Below are positions 12,470-24,629 of a stretch of DNA of 64,000 nt, in pieces. The DNA comes from Albula goreensis (Eukaryota > Chordata > Actinopteri > Albuliformes > Albulidae): contig CM040761.1 of assembly GCA_022829145.1 (NCBI GenBank), positions 16,550,245 through 16,614,244 of the forward strand. The letters run 5' to 3'. The translations under genes were made by a program, and so were the position numbers. The notes below the pieces were generated by a model. That model searched no databases. It saw only the letters and a list, made by a program, of their open reading frames with translations, and was not told the origin of the DNA. Position 1 is the first letter of the stretch. Every line of letters starts with the position of its first letter.

Positions 12470-13281
12470 ACAGAGGACCTCTCTTGTGCAAATCAGTTCT
12501 ACAGAGGACATCCCAGTGATGGGCCGGGACTCTGATTTTGACGTTGCATTCAAACTGGATCCATTTTTGTCCATGGTTACCGCCCTGAAATCATATAGAA
12601 TTGACAGCAAACCTAAGCATCAATAAGGTAACATTATGTATGCTTGGATAAAATATAAAGCCTGACTGTGACTGACCATGATGTGTTGAAGTGACACTAA
12701 GCACTTCATGGCCTTGTTAGACTGAGAGGTGGCTGGGGACGGGTAATAGGATAATCAGACTCACTGAGCGACAAACCCTGCAGAAATTATGGCTGAATAA
12801 TGCAGAGGTGAACTGGAATACTCTGCGTATCAAGACAAACCTGGCCTGCAAGCCACAGTCATTTTGGATGCTGGATATGAAAATAAGAGCATAAAATTTG
12901 TGCAAATAACCCTGATCAAATGCAGCATGCCTTAAACTCTTACTATGTAAAATAAAGGAGTGATAAATGACTCTTTTGATATTGATTTAAAAATGCACAT
13001 ATTATGGAATTTAATGTACTATTTTAATTTTGTACAGTGGTGAATAATATATGTTGTTGCACTAATAGCGCTCAAGAATCAGCAGCCCCTCCCCACCCTG
13101 TGTGTACTCTGTAACGGCCTGCTCTCTGCCATGAGCTTTCAGCACTGAGTCTGTTGGTGTTGCGTGGGGAGGGATCTAACTCCTGCCCTGTGGCTCACTG
13201 GACACTTTAACTGAGGGGTCGCATCTCTGGGGGTCACCTACACCACCTCAGCTCTGGACTTGCCCCCCCTCCTCTCCACTC

Positions 13282-13499
13282 CTGGTCAGAGGGTCAATCC
13301 TTACATGAGAGTGCCACCCTGCCCTGCACTACCTGACCCCCCATCCCCTGGCCCCCCGTCTCAGTGTGTCGCCTTGCCAACATGCTGGGGAAACTAAAGG
13401 CTTGCTCTTCTCTCGGCAGGGACAGGCTGAGGTGGGGGGGGTCAGGCAGAGAGAAGAGAGTGCAGGGCAGGGTGACACTCTCATGTAAGGTCTGACCAG
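13282..13499. repeat. Fold-back: near-perfect inverted repeat
   Basis: The 32-base arms at 13299-13330 and 13459-13490 are inverted copies matching at 31 of 32 positions. An outer 9-base stem (CTGGTCAGA at 13282-13290 and its complement at 13491-13499) flanks an 8-base insertion in the left arm. Weaker complementarity continues inward through CCTGACCCCCC. The unpaired centre is roughly 75 bases. The near-identity implies a recent or maintained inverted duplication. No coding sequence is associated. Confidence 0.85.
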
Positions 13500-13900
13500 A
13501 GAGGGGACACACACACACACTTACACATGTGCACATGAGAACTCAGAGACAAACTCAAAAACACATACACACTCACAAACACAGAAAATCACACGTAGCC
13601 CCTCATAGAGAATCTCTCCCTCCCTCTCTCACACATGCAGTGCATAATCTGTCAGAGGCTTCATCCCTTCACCATCACTCAGAAAGTTCTGCCCGGCTCT
13701 GTGATGTGTCTGAGGCAAGGCAGGTGTGCCATTACCATCATTAATGTGATTCATTGGAGATCCTGAGACGCTGAGTAAATTGAACCGTTTCTGTAGTTTA
13801 CCTCAGCCTCTAGAACAGGGATGTCTGAGTCGAAAACACCCGCCTGGGAAGATAACAGGCCTGTCACAACTAAAGATTATGATAACACACATGCGCGCAA

Positions 13901-13901
<1 letters not shown>

Positions 13902-13929
<28 letters not shown>
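13902..13929. repeat. (CA)14 microsatellite
   Basis: A perfect 28-base CA repeat in intergenic sequence. Confidence 0.95.
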
Positions 13930-13932
<3 letters not shown>

Positions 13933-14678
13933 GCTTGCTTCCTGACATCCCTGTTTAATGAAAAAGTATGCGGACAGACACAAGGGCAAAATTAGCTCCA
14001 ACCTTATTCCAGGCAGGTACTATTATCATTCCAGCAGCATGTTAAAGAAGTGCAGGTAACAGTTCAAGGAATTTCGGTTGTTATGGCTTTACGAAATGCA
14101 GACAATTGGATACAGCTACATATTTAGAGGTGTTTCACAGGGCTGAGCTGACATTAGACCTCCAGGACCCAGTGTGTAACAGCTGAATGCATAATTAAAT
14201 GGGGGCCATGTCACCTAACATTGCTCCAGTGCTCCTAGGACAAAGTTATGGGGAGAGTCAAGAGTTATGGAAAACCATTTATCCCATATTTTGTATACAA
14301 CTCATCAGCAATGGCATTCAGAAGGCAGTGTGATACAGCACAAGCACATCATAGCCTTGCCACACCCCACCCCCTCACACACACACGCACACACATTTTT
14401 TAGGAGAAAGGGAACGGAATTTCTACAGATTTTTCTGTCTCTCTCTCTCTAACTCTCTCAAATTCAATTCAACATGCTTTATTGGCTGCTGAAGCAATAT
14501 TCTTTCTCTTTGACACTCTGTCTTTGAGCTGTGAGGGGAGAGTGAAGAATATGACTGCAGCATTGTGGCTGTGCCCTGGCGCACGTTTCACAGAGATGAG
14601 AGGAAGACAGGAGGTCTGCCCAGACAGGGCCACAGCTGTGTGCCACTGAACTCCCCTTTCACTGGAGGGCCAGAGGAG

Positions 14679-14980
14679 CACACACACACACATACACACT
14701 CATACACACGCACACACATACACACACACTCATACACACACACTGCACACACACTGATACACACACACATGCACACATACACACACTGATACACACACAC
14801 ACTCACACACACACTCATACACATGCACACACACATACACACACACTGATACACACAAGCACACATACACACACTCATACACACATACATGCACACACAT
14901 ACACTCATAAGTACCCACGCACTCGTACATACACACACACACATGCGCACACGCACACTTGTACACACACAGCACAACAC
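14679..14980. repeat. Imperfect CA-rich array with ACTGATACACAC variants
   Basis: About 300 bases are built of ACAC runs broken by CATACA, CTGATA, CTCATA and ATGCAC variants. Irregular higher-order repetition of CACTGATACACACA is visible. It is a degenerated or slippage-expanded microsatellite. Confidence 0.9.
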
Positions 14981-15934
14981 AATCAAATTCCCCTCTCTAT
15001 TTCTCTTAATTTTTATGCATTGTTGTATTATCCTTCCTCTGTGTCCCACTCTTAAACTTCTTTTAAGAAAATAATTGCTGTAGATTTATTGACGGGAGTT
15101 GTGCAACTGGTATCCAGCAAAAACTGTTTGCAATGTCTAAATAAATGAGACATCGCAGTCTTTCTCTGTGTATCTGTCATTATAACTGTGACCTCAGCCA
15201 CATCCTGGCCCACAGCTGCCTTCCATGTGTATGTCCTTCTGGGGTGACTCAGGTATGCCAGTCCTCTGTGCCTCTCTCTACTGAAAATCAGGCTTATATT
15301 ACCAAATAAAAAATTGTGTTTGTTATGAAAAATGTTTAATATTTGAAAATATATATTTGTATTACATGAACTGTGACAAACTTGGCAGGCTACTTCTTTT
15401 GAAGAGCATGGAGAATTGCAACTTTTTTATTTTACAATTCATGGAATGTTTTGTAACGGTCAGTATGGTCAGTGCTAGAATGAGAACTCCCCTTAAGATG
15501 CTTGTCTTTAGATAGCTGAATATGTAATGTATTGAGGTTTTCAAGCACACCCCTTATCTGTATGTCATTAAGTCCCATCACACACACAAGAAGTTTTAAT
15601 GCTTAATTAATCACAGCCTGACGCAGACAGAGAAGGGGGTGGGGATTCAGTGTGTGAAAATCCCTTAGCATCTCAACGTTGCGCAGCAGAATGAACATAC
15701 TAGGTGCATAGAATGAGAGTCACAGCTAGCGGCGTTCTGATTCAGATATTCCTAAAATATCAGAGTTCTAAAACCGTGTTTCTAAAAGCTAATAAAAGTT
15801 TATTTTAGGGAGACGTCAGGCTTTGCAACTCAAAATGATATCTGAGCCAGTTTGGATTTATATCATTAGTGATAGCCAGCTGATGTTTCAGAGTGAAATA
15901 TTGTTTGTTATCTGTTTCTATTATCTTTCATGTC

Positions 15935-16215
15935 CTTTTCCCTCCTCTGCTCCTCAACTCTTCCATACCCAATTTATCTCCACTAGTCTCTCCATCTCTC
16001 TTTTCCTTTTCACAGCACTCTTCTACTTTCTTTTCTCTCCTAGGTTCTTTCTGTCCTCCATTTCTGGCCTTTCCCTTTCTATTCATTTCCCTTCTACTCT
16101 CTTCTCTCTCCCTCTTTTTTCCTCTCCACTCCTCCTCTCTCCTCTCTTTTCTTCTCCCCTCCTGTTTTTATCTTACCTTCTTTTCAGCGTTCTCTCCTCC
16201 TCCTCTGCCCTCCTC
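15935..16215. repeat. Long polypyrimidine/polypurine tract
   Basis: About 280 bases of the + strand are overwhelmingly C and T (CTCTCCT-, TTCTTT- and CCTCCT-type words) with few purines. Such strand asymmetry can form triplex (H-DNA) structures. Serine- and leucine-rich open frames across it are compositional artefacts. Confidence 0.75.
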
Positions 16216-16219
16216 CCAT

Positions 16220-18850
16220 AGCCTGCTGAAGCTCAGATCTCTGTCCCTGGGAGCGGAGTGTCTCTGTACTGGGGCTGAATTAATGCTAACCCACCCGGGG
16301 CAGGAGGGGCAGGGTGGTTTGTGGCTGTGTTTTGTCCTGCGTGCGGTACAGACTGTGCCCGTGGGCACTCCACACAGGCCTCTCTATTGTAGCTCACAAT
16401 CCTGTCTGTGAGCACTCAGGGGATCACACCATCACTGGGGCCCTGTCACTTAACTTCCATTAGACAGGAGGCATGCTTGTGTGTGTGTGTGTGTGTGTGT
16501 AGTTTCCTTATTGCTGCAACTATTATTTAACTCAATCCATGCATGTGCATGGATATGGAGTGTGTGTGTGTGTGGGGGGGGGGGTTGGGGTAGCTGGAGC
16601 TGTAATAGTTATGATTATGATAAAAAAAAAAACCAACATCCCTCTGTGCCGTACTACACAAACAGAGTGCACTGCAGGAGGTAAAGGATAACTCACACAA
16701 AAATATAGAGAGATTCTACAGTATTATTTTAAATATCACATTTAATATTACTCCCTTTCTTTGAAGCTCTTGGAGATGTCACTTGAGCAGTGTGTGGGTG
16801 AATTTTCAGAGAGCCATCGGTCGCAGGGCAGAGGTCTTGGTCCACTCTCCTCTTCAGAGATGCTGAGATGCCCTTCTGCCCCTGACTCCACGGCCCGGCC
16901 CTGCGCCACCTTAATGAAGTGCTTTGTTAACTACAGCTCCCTGCATCGAATGGCAGGGTTTTTAAAAGTCCATTATTGTCATGTCCATCTGGTTCAGTGC
17001 CCACCCCCGAACACAAAGACGCGTGTGTCACTGGAGGGGGAAGGGGGGAGGGGAGTGTGTGGGGGATTCTCTGCTGTTATGGAGCATTGTCAGAGATCAC
17101 TCCAGCCTGTCCGCCCTGACGAATCAAACATTAATCAAATGTCATTGTCATTTTTCCTCTTTTTTTTTTTTGTACCCATGTTGGAATAAAGTGAGACAGG
17201 ATTGGGCGCAGATGTGGCTTAAGTGATGACTGACAGCTCTGGCCTAACAGAAACCCTCTGACGAACTTTCAAACTCATGACCGTGGCAGTCAGTGATATA
17301 TAGGGATGCTCTATTCGGAGCTGAGATGATTTCACGTGTTTAATTTATAGCTGAGTGTGAAATTCATACAGGTTTCTGTTATAGCTAGTCTTGGTGCTGA
17401 AGCTATCTGTTGTGAATGTTGTGTACTCCTGTCAGTGCTGTTTCTCATGGGTTTCTCATGGGTGGGGTGGAGCAGCAGAGTTGTTGCCCTGATCAGAGCG
17501 TGTGATTTTGCCCACCTCCGGCAGCTGTGGGGACCCCACTGCCAGGGCAGCCGATCCCCCTCCACCTGAGCAGAGCACCCCTGATCTCGCTCCACCTCAA
17601 CCTCGTCCCTTTTGGGGGTGGGTGGGGGTGTCCTACGTCAGAGGGACGGGCGTGTCTTTGTCCCCTCCCCTCTCCAGGGCCCTGAGGCCCCCTTCTGTCT
17701 CCACCCTGGCCCATCTGTCATCACTTCTGGCAGCCAGATGTCCCCATCCACTACTCTCTCTCCCTCCTCTCCCTCACTCCCTCTCTCCCTCTCTTCTCTC
17801 CTTCCACCGTGATCCTCATGCATAATGTTTCCACAGCATTTGCATAACGTTGCAGGGTAACCTTTTATAATGATGTGGCTCTGGGTTAGTGTTGTACTTG
17901 CATATTTTCTGTTCTTGTTCAGCACAGTTTCACCTAATGTGGTGTGAATGGACATAGATACAAGGCCATTGACCAAATAAATAAGTAATGGTAAAAATCA
18001 ATAAGAACCCTGCATCTATACTCTCCTTAACATAAACCAGTCTGGTTACTGCACACTGTGAGCCACAGTTTGATAAAAAATATATTGAATAGCTGATGGT
18101 TATATGGATTATGTTTTATAAAATTGACTCCATTTATTCTATTCGATTGAACAACAATGGTACTGTCTGCAGTAGTACTAAAAATATATATATATTTTTT
18201 TTTACAAATATTAATAATATTGTCATATTTTTGCAACCTTCCTGCCTCATTAAGGGACATCGCTATGGGGAAGCTGTGCTTTCATCCACTGCCTGAGGGC
18301 ACCTGTCTCTGGGGCGTTTCGGTCTTCAAAGCCCCTCAGTCCATCCCATCGATTTCAGCGCTCAACAAGATCCAACAAGCCACCGTAATGGGAAATTTGG
18401 ATTGGCTGTGAGTGCATACCTGACCGCTACAGTCACTTCTGCCTGATCAGGTGGTGGGCCTCTTTGGGCTGGCCTGATACGTGGGCCTAATGAGCCAGCA
18501 CTGGTCAGTATGGGCACTCTCTGAGGGTTCTGCTTTCAGCTGGGTTGGGGGGGGCATGGGCAATTTGGGGGCTGTGGGGGGCATAGGACAACAGGGGGGG
18601 TGGGATAGGTTGTGTTCTTGGAGGTTTTTTAATTCTGTCCTGTTGTGACTCTCTTCCCCTGTTTAATTAATCTCCAAAGGCAGCCAATTAATAGGTGAGA
18701 GCCTTGGTGCTTCCTTTCCTGCCCTGACTGGTGTGCTCCCTTGTGCCTGAAGGTGAGTGCAGTGGGGGGCTCCTGCCCTCTGTGCTCCTCTGAAAACAGC
18801 CTCCCACAACCTCTTTTAAAATGTCTGAAGTGTGATCATACTCAAAAAGA
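16220..18850. other. Intergenic, no gene seen
   Basis: The stretch holds a (GT)11 tract at 16479-16500, a GT tract running into a G-run near 16560-16585, and a second C/T-rich patch at about 17690-17810. The GC-rich part at 17460-17720 has several short overlapping frames but no splice-consistent coding exon or recognised protein. Confidence 0.5.
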
Positions 18851-18859
18851 AGGCTATGT

Positions 18860-19080
18860 GAAGACTCCATCTCCCAGAATCCCTCCCTTCACATGATGCA
18901 CCATGACCATTCACAAAAATATCCGGAACCGTGCCTCCATTTCCCAGAATCCTTCTCCTTGTTTAATGCACTCTGAACATATACATCTCCAAAAGCAACC
19001 TCTAAAGAGCCTCCATCTCTTGCATGATATGAGCACTCTTGCACCATAACCTCTTTTTAAATTATACGCGTTACCCCCTT
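18860..19080 (+). repeat. Three degenerate copies of a 70-76 bp unit
   Basis: CTCCAT begins each copy at 18865, 18935 and 19011 (periods 70 and 76). The first two share CTCCATyTCCCAGAATCC, and all three share TGCATGATnnG- or TAATGCACTnTGA-type sequence. It is an old short tandem repeat with no coding signal. Confidence 0.55.
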
Positions 19081-19189
19081 TCACCTCCTAAATGCTGGAG
19101 AGGGACAGAGAAACACTCACACCCCCTTTCCCATCAGCACACTTCCTGCGCAGAGATGCGCAGATGGTCACTATCCAGGGGCAAATATT

Positions 19190-19325
19190 TAATTTTCATA
19201 AGCATCTGATTGTACAATTTCAAGTTAATTACAAGGCATAAAGGCATGACAGTGGTCCCCTGCCTGGGAACACAACTTTCAACCTTTTGGGTTTCAAAGC
19301 CAAGACCCACAACGCTGCACTTTAT
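19190..19325 (-). mobile_element. tRNA-derived SINE fragment, teleost type
   Basis: Read on the minus strand, this has the order of a common teleost tRNA-type SINE: TTTGAAACCCAAAAGGTTG, then TTCCCAGGCAGGGGACCACTG, then a degenerate copy of the usual leader into TTAACTTGAAATTG. The corresponding positions in intact copies are the anticodon-arm-like region, the B-box and the conserved 3' part. The recognition is from memory of the family and the copy is much diverged. It is non-autonomous and inert. Confidence 0.6.
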
Positions 19326-19329
19326 GGAG

Positions 19330-22300
19330 AGAGAGATTCCACCCACTCTGCCAAAAGGTCCAGACCTCTATTACAGAAGACTCATATCCCACTTGAACTG
19401 GTTATATGAGGACGTGAAACCTGCCCCACTGCTCCACAGAGCTGATGAGTCCCCACAGGTAAGACAGTAGTGTATGTGAAGCTTCATTAGGCTGAAAAAC
19501 AGGCGCGCGCGGACAGTTAGCCATGTTGCATATGTGTGACGGCGGCGGATGTGACAGATGTCTTCTGTGGGCCAGTGTGCATAAACGGGCATCCATCACT
19601 GACACTAACAGCTCTGATTAAAAATGCACTTACAGCAATTGGCCTCCTGATGACTCGTAGTCATTTTTGGATCATAATTACGTCCAGCAGTGGTTATGAT
19701 CAAAGGCAAGTCACACCTGGTCTCCGTTAAATTATATGTTTTGATGATAGCGTTTGCATATTTTACTGATACCAAATTAATTAAAATGAAATTACAGTCA
19801 CCAGGGGGATATGCTGCTGCTCTCTCTCTCTCTCTTTCTCCCTCACTCTCTGTCTCTCTCTCTGTCTCTTTGCCTTTTTCTCACTCTCAATTTCTCTGCC
19901 TTTTTCTTCATTAAACATTCCTTATCAATATCTCTGTTTGATAAGTGTATCAAAATTACACTTCAAAATTGAGTCTGATTGACATAACAATAAACAAATA
20001 GTTTTTTTATAGAACAGCAATATTAACAAAAATGTGCAACGAGTAACTGTAAACTATACAGAATATGAAATAAAAACATACAATATTTTAAAAATTATTT
20101 CAGTATGATGCTCTGACTAATATTGTGCTGATTTTTTCAGCTGCAAAGAAACAAATATGTACACACTAATACTAAAAAATAATTTGGAATAATTTGTAAG
20201 ATCTACAAAAACAAATCTATAGAATGAAAAGTTTACAAAGGAACTACATATGCAGCAGATGACATATAGACCTGCTCCATATAATTTATTACAAAAGCCA
20301 GGGCTTGCCCTTTGTTGCCCTTTTTACCTCCAACCAGCAGCTCTATAGCTCGCTCTGTCGGTCAGTTGGTCCACAAAAATTTCTCCACCCTTTGGCGGCC
20401 ACAGTTGTCACCTGAGGAGGCTGAAATTTGGCATGGTGGTCAAGTGTGTGTGTGAAGGTGTGTGTTTCTGTTCATGCCAATTGGCGAAAAGGGGGCGAGG
20501 CATTGGGAGTGGCCTTGTCGTATCTATTGCGAATTCGTGCTTGTTATTTTGACTTCACCTAATTCTTATACAAAGAGTGTACTATGTTCATCTCCCAATT
20601 CTTTTGGTATTTCGCAGGAAAGCACACTTGACCTTGCAAAGTGGTGATACAGAACCATTTCAGTTTGACTGTACAGACATTCGAGAGCATTTTTTCAATT
20701 TTGTAGATATAACTGAGTTTCAGTTTTTTGAGTCACAATTCCAGTGATGGCAATACTAAAACTATTCACAAAACTGTTTATTTTACTGCTAAGATACTGG
20801 ATTTAAATGGTGGTCCATTGAGCTGTTCTCCATTTGAATATTGTCTCCTTAAAAGGGGCCAAATTGTCAATCACTGAAAGGAATGTAGTTTTGAAGATTC
20901 TATGCTTCTTCTACATTGTCTCTCTGCAGCACCGCAGGACAATCTATTGAGCCAGTGTCCTCAGTTTGCCTAAGAAAATAATGTCCTATTTTGGTGTACA
21001 GTGGAATTCTTTCAATCGATCTGCATTATAGTGGTTTTGTGACTAGAGAATATAAGCATGTGGGTACTAAAACCAATGTCAGAAACACTTAAAATATTTT
21101 TTTATGTTTTAATACCATCTGTCTGCTTCTTATACAGCATTAAGATCAAATGAAATTCCATTATCAGGCCACCAGTGCATTATTCCTTAAAGGCATCCTC
21201 ATATTAGTATTAAAATCACCTCTGAAGGTTTAATTCTTTTGTAAAGTAGAGCTGTACTGCATTGTAATAAACAGCATACCTGAGAAACAGACAGACTCCG
21301 CCACCATTCCATTTGTGATCCTCTTGTCCAGTCATCTCACTCTGAAGTTTTAATCTCTCTATCCAGCACAAAGACATTCCGCACAGTCTTTGGCACAGCC
21401 AGTCATGAAATGAGTGCAATTTGGTGTTCCTCCTCCATTATAGGAATCAAGCTCCATTCACTTGCATGAAATGAAGCCCTCTCTGATCCACAGCCAGTGT
21501 ATTGAGTACTTCAGAACCCTCCACCGGTGCCTCCTCACCACTGAGTTCAAGGACCTGCACAGCTCTCCCATTGCAAGCAAGCAACACAAATCTTCCAGTC
21601 TTGATTGCCTTGTTGCATGTTTCAATAGTATGCTTCCAATTTTGGTATAAATCCATTACAATAATAACCACAAATGTGTATGTATATGCTTGTGTATGTA
21701 TGTACATGTGTGCACTTAGGTACATTTATGTGTGTGTGTATAATTGACATTGTAGGGGCCATATCCACATATAAATAGCCTGGATACATTACTCAGGTTA
21801 TTTTTAAAATATAAATTAGTTTTGCATGCTATATCTCTCTCAAAGAATACAGGGGCCAGGATGGAGAGTGGGTGAATGATGGAGGGAGTGAGTGAGGGAA
21901 ACTGATTGGGTTCACTGGCATGGCTTTGCATCCAGTACTCACCCAATTTACACCTTCCCACCTGGTCCCAACTGTCCCTGAGAGCACCCTGCCAGCTGTC
22001 ATCTCACCTACAGCCACAGGGGGCAGCGCACCCCACGGTGGGCCACAGGAGATGGCTGTAGGGGCAGGTGGAGTGTCTCTCTTTAAACCAGCAATTTCTC
22101 TATTGATGTTTTATCATCACAAATTCAGGAGCATCCCTGTGCTTACACATATCCATTTCTTATGTGTGTACAGTGATGCACATTTACTTGTGTGTTAACC
22201 TGATTCCACTGCACAGCAAGAAACACGTTACCACAGTGTGTCAGTTTCCACTACAGTGCACATGTACATGCACATGCAGTGTAGGGCAGATACTTTGGGT

Positions 22301-22630
22301 CTTGGCCAAAACTGGTAAGCACCATTGAATTAAGTCTTTTTACTGGGTGTAGATACAACAGACAGACATACCTATAGGTCTTTATCCAAACATAAACTTC
22401 ATAGGAGTCACCTGTGGCACCCAGTTTCCTTGATGTGAGACCTGCCAGCAGAACAGAGAATGTAACCTCAGAGGAGTAAGATGCCCAAAATAGATCTGAT
22501 TTACTCAGAGGCTATCAGCACCCGTGTGCATTGTGTATGCTTTACAGTTTTACAATGTCTGTAGCAAACAAAACACACACATATACAAACACATTCTCTC
22601 TCTCATACACAAGCACAATTATCTCTCTCA
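19330..22630. other. Intergenic, no gene seen
   Basis: The stretch is mainly AT-rich. A block at about 20320-20460, containing GGCTGAAATTTGGCATGGTG, resembles a dispersed fish repeat that I cannot name with confidence. C/T-rich sequence lies at 19815-19905. Nothing coding was recognised. Confidence 0.45.
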
Positions 22631-22633
22631 CAA

Positions 22634-22636
<3 letters not shown>

Positions 22637-22707
<71 letters not shown>
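22637..22707. repeat. (CA)35 microsatellite
   Basis: A perfect 71-base CA repeat, followed by a CTTTCTTT- patch and a second short CA run up to about 22765. Confidence 0.98.
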
Positions 22708-22709
<2 letters not shown>

Positions 22710-23164
22710 ATACTTTCTTTTTCTTTCTTTCATGCACACACACATACATAGACACACACACAGAATAAATGGACCCGAAGCTGTCCTGCATTCAGCCTGT
22801 TTAAAAATTGAAATGGGATTAAAGGGGAGTTAACCTGCTTTGCAAGCACAGTTAATTGAAGCGGATGGAGGCTTTAATAAAGCGCTGCGTTAACAGCTGA
22901 CAAACGGCTGCCCGATCACAGGGGAAATTGCATTTAATGGATTCAGGTATGTACTCTGCCGGAACTCATTGCATTACATTTTTTTTAATTCATGGTTATC
23001 TGAACCAGTTAAGGTTTTTTCCACTTTAATTTTAATTACGGCTCTTCAACAGTGCTCGCTGGAGGATGAGGTGTGGTCATTCACAGACATACAGGTGAAA
23101 TTACAAACTTCTAAGCAGTATTCCAGCTTGCATATAACTTCCCTACAACATTCCTTGGTGTAGA

Positions 23165-23285
23165 GGTGCATCTTTTCCATGGCATGGCCAGGTGTTGCCA
23201 TAGTAGTCCCCCAACCAGGACTTTAACCAGCTGTGCGCTCTGGTTATGAACCCCAGGTCCCTACACTATCAGAGGCATGCATATA
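23165..23285 (-). mobile_element. tRNA-derived SINE fragment
   Basis: Read on the minus strand, GTGTAGGGACCTGGGGTTCATAACC is followed (allowing for decay) by GGTTAAAGTCCTGG and GGGGGACTACTATGG. This is the order seen in teleost tRNA-type SINEs: A-box region, anticodon-like arm, B-box at 23218-23228 on the + strand, and post-tRNA region. About 120 bases remain. The copy is diverged and inactive. Confidence 0.5.
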
Positions 23286-24099
23286 TTCCCACATATTACA
23301 AAAATTACAATATTTTGAACTTTGTTTTACTACTTAAATTATGTTCTCTTTACAATCTATTAAAACCTATATAGTTTACTGTCATTTGTCATCTTATGGG
23401 AATGCCAGACAGTTTTGTTACCTTTCTCTTGTTTAGCAAGCCAAACTGCAGATCATATTTAAAAACATTCCTGTAGATCATATGATTTTTTTGTTACAGG
23501 ATTTGAGTATCTCAGATACAGTGTTTTTCCCAGGTGTGATTGTGAAAAGTAGATGAGAACACTGCTGACTCAGTCTGGAATGTAAGGGATAACAAAAATA
23601 TTAAAGGACTCTTGTAAAAAATTTTGAACCAGAAAAGTGATTCAAGCCATCCACTAAACCAGTCTTTGCTTGAGGTTGTGCATAAATATATGTACATACA
23701 TTTTCCTCATATCAGTTGACAAGTAAGTAAGTAAGTAAAAACAGTGAGGTCCCTGGTCATTTGTACGATGAACTCGTTTCATATTCGACTGTCCAAAAGG
23801 CTGGAGATGCAGGCTAATATCAGGGCGGATCAATCTTCGGGACAGCTGTCACTTTTTATTAATGAGGCAGAGAGAATGGCCGCCCCTCGCACTGGGACGA
23901 CAGGGCACAGAGTGCCTGGGGGGTAGGGGACAGTATGGGGCGGGGGGAGAGGGGAGCAGAGGGGGAACAGGGGGCTCGGCGGTGGCAGCTGTGGAACAAT
24001 GGGAGAATACTATGCATGTCTCCCCAGGCCACATACCCAATGCAGCCCTCTGACAGCAGCCTGTCCTGCAGGCACACAGATAGACTGGTCCTCCATCCC

Positions 24100-24610
24100 C
24101 ATACACTCATCACTGTAACATACACTATCCTGTGCCACATACAGGCATCACTGATAACACAACAATCCAGCACTATACTGTAATCACACACCCTCATTTC
24201 TGTAACACAACACTCCAGCACTTTATTGTAATTACACTCTCTCATTACTGTAACACAATACTCCACCACTATACTCCAATCACACACTCTCATTATGGTA
24301 ACATAACACTCCAGCACTATAAAGTAATAAAACATTCAATTTACTGTAACATAATACTACACCACTATACTCTCATCACACACTCTAATTACTGTATCAT
24401 AATACTACAATGCTATACTGAACTACATACACACACACTCATCACTGTAAGACAATGCTCAAGCACTATACAGTATCCAAAAACATTCAATGAAATACAA
24501 TACTCCAGCACTATATTGTACTAAAAATACTTATCACTGTAACACAACACTCAAGCACTACACTGAGCTACTCATCAGTGTAACAGACTCATCTAGAGCT
24601 ATGCTTAACA
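24100..24610 (+). repeat. 48-bp minisatellite, about 10-11 degenerate copies
   Basis: The phrase CTGTAACACAAnACTCCAGC recurs at anchors 24115, 24153, 24202, 24250, 24298, 24346, 24394, 24447, 24492, 24539 and 24580. Five successive spacings are 48 or 49 bases; the outer ones drift from 38 to 53. The array has no continuous reading frame. The degeneracy towards both ends indicates an old array. Confidence 0.85.
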
Positions 24611-24629
24611 CACATACACTATTAATCGT

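Larger units (their letters stand above)
13510..15930. other. Intergenic, CA-rich, no gene seen
   Basis: No gene is recognisable. The stretch includes a (CA)14 tract at 13902-13929 and a roughly 300-base imperfect CA-rich array at 14679-14980. All long frames across these are threonine-histidine or valine-cysteine repeat artefacts. The part from 15000 to 15930 is AT-rich without notable structure. Confidence 0.5.

Noticed and set aside
15893-16411. 172-codon open frame rich in Ser, Leu and Phe
   Set aside because: It is produced by the polypyrimidine tract. A second overlapping frame looks the same and no domain is recognisable.
24100-24610. CRISPR-like array of regular repeats
   Set aside because: Repeats are degenerate tandem units without distinct spacers, in vertebrate DNA. 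It is a minisatellite.
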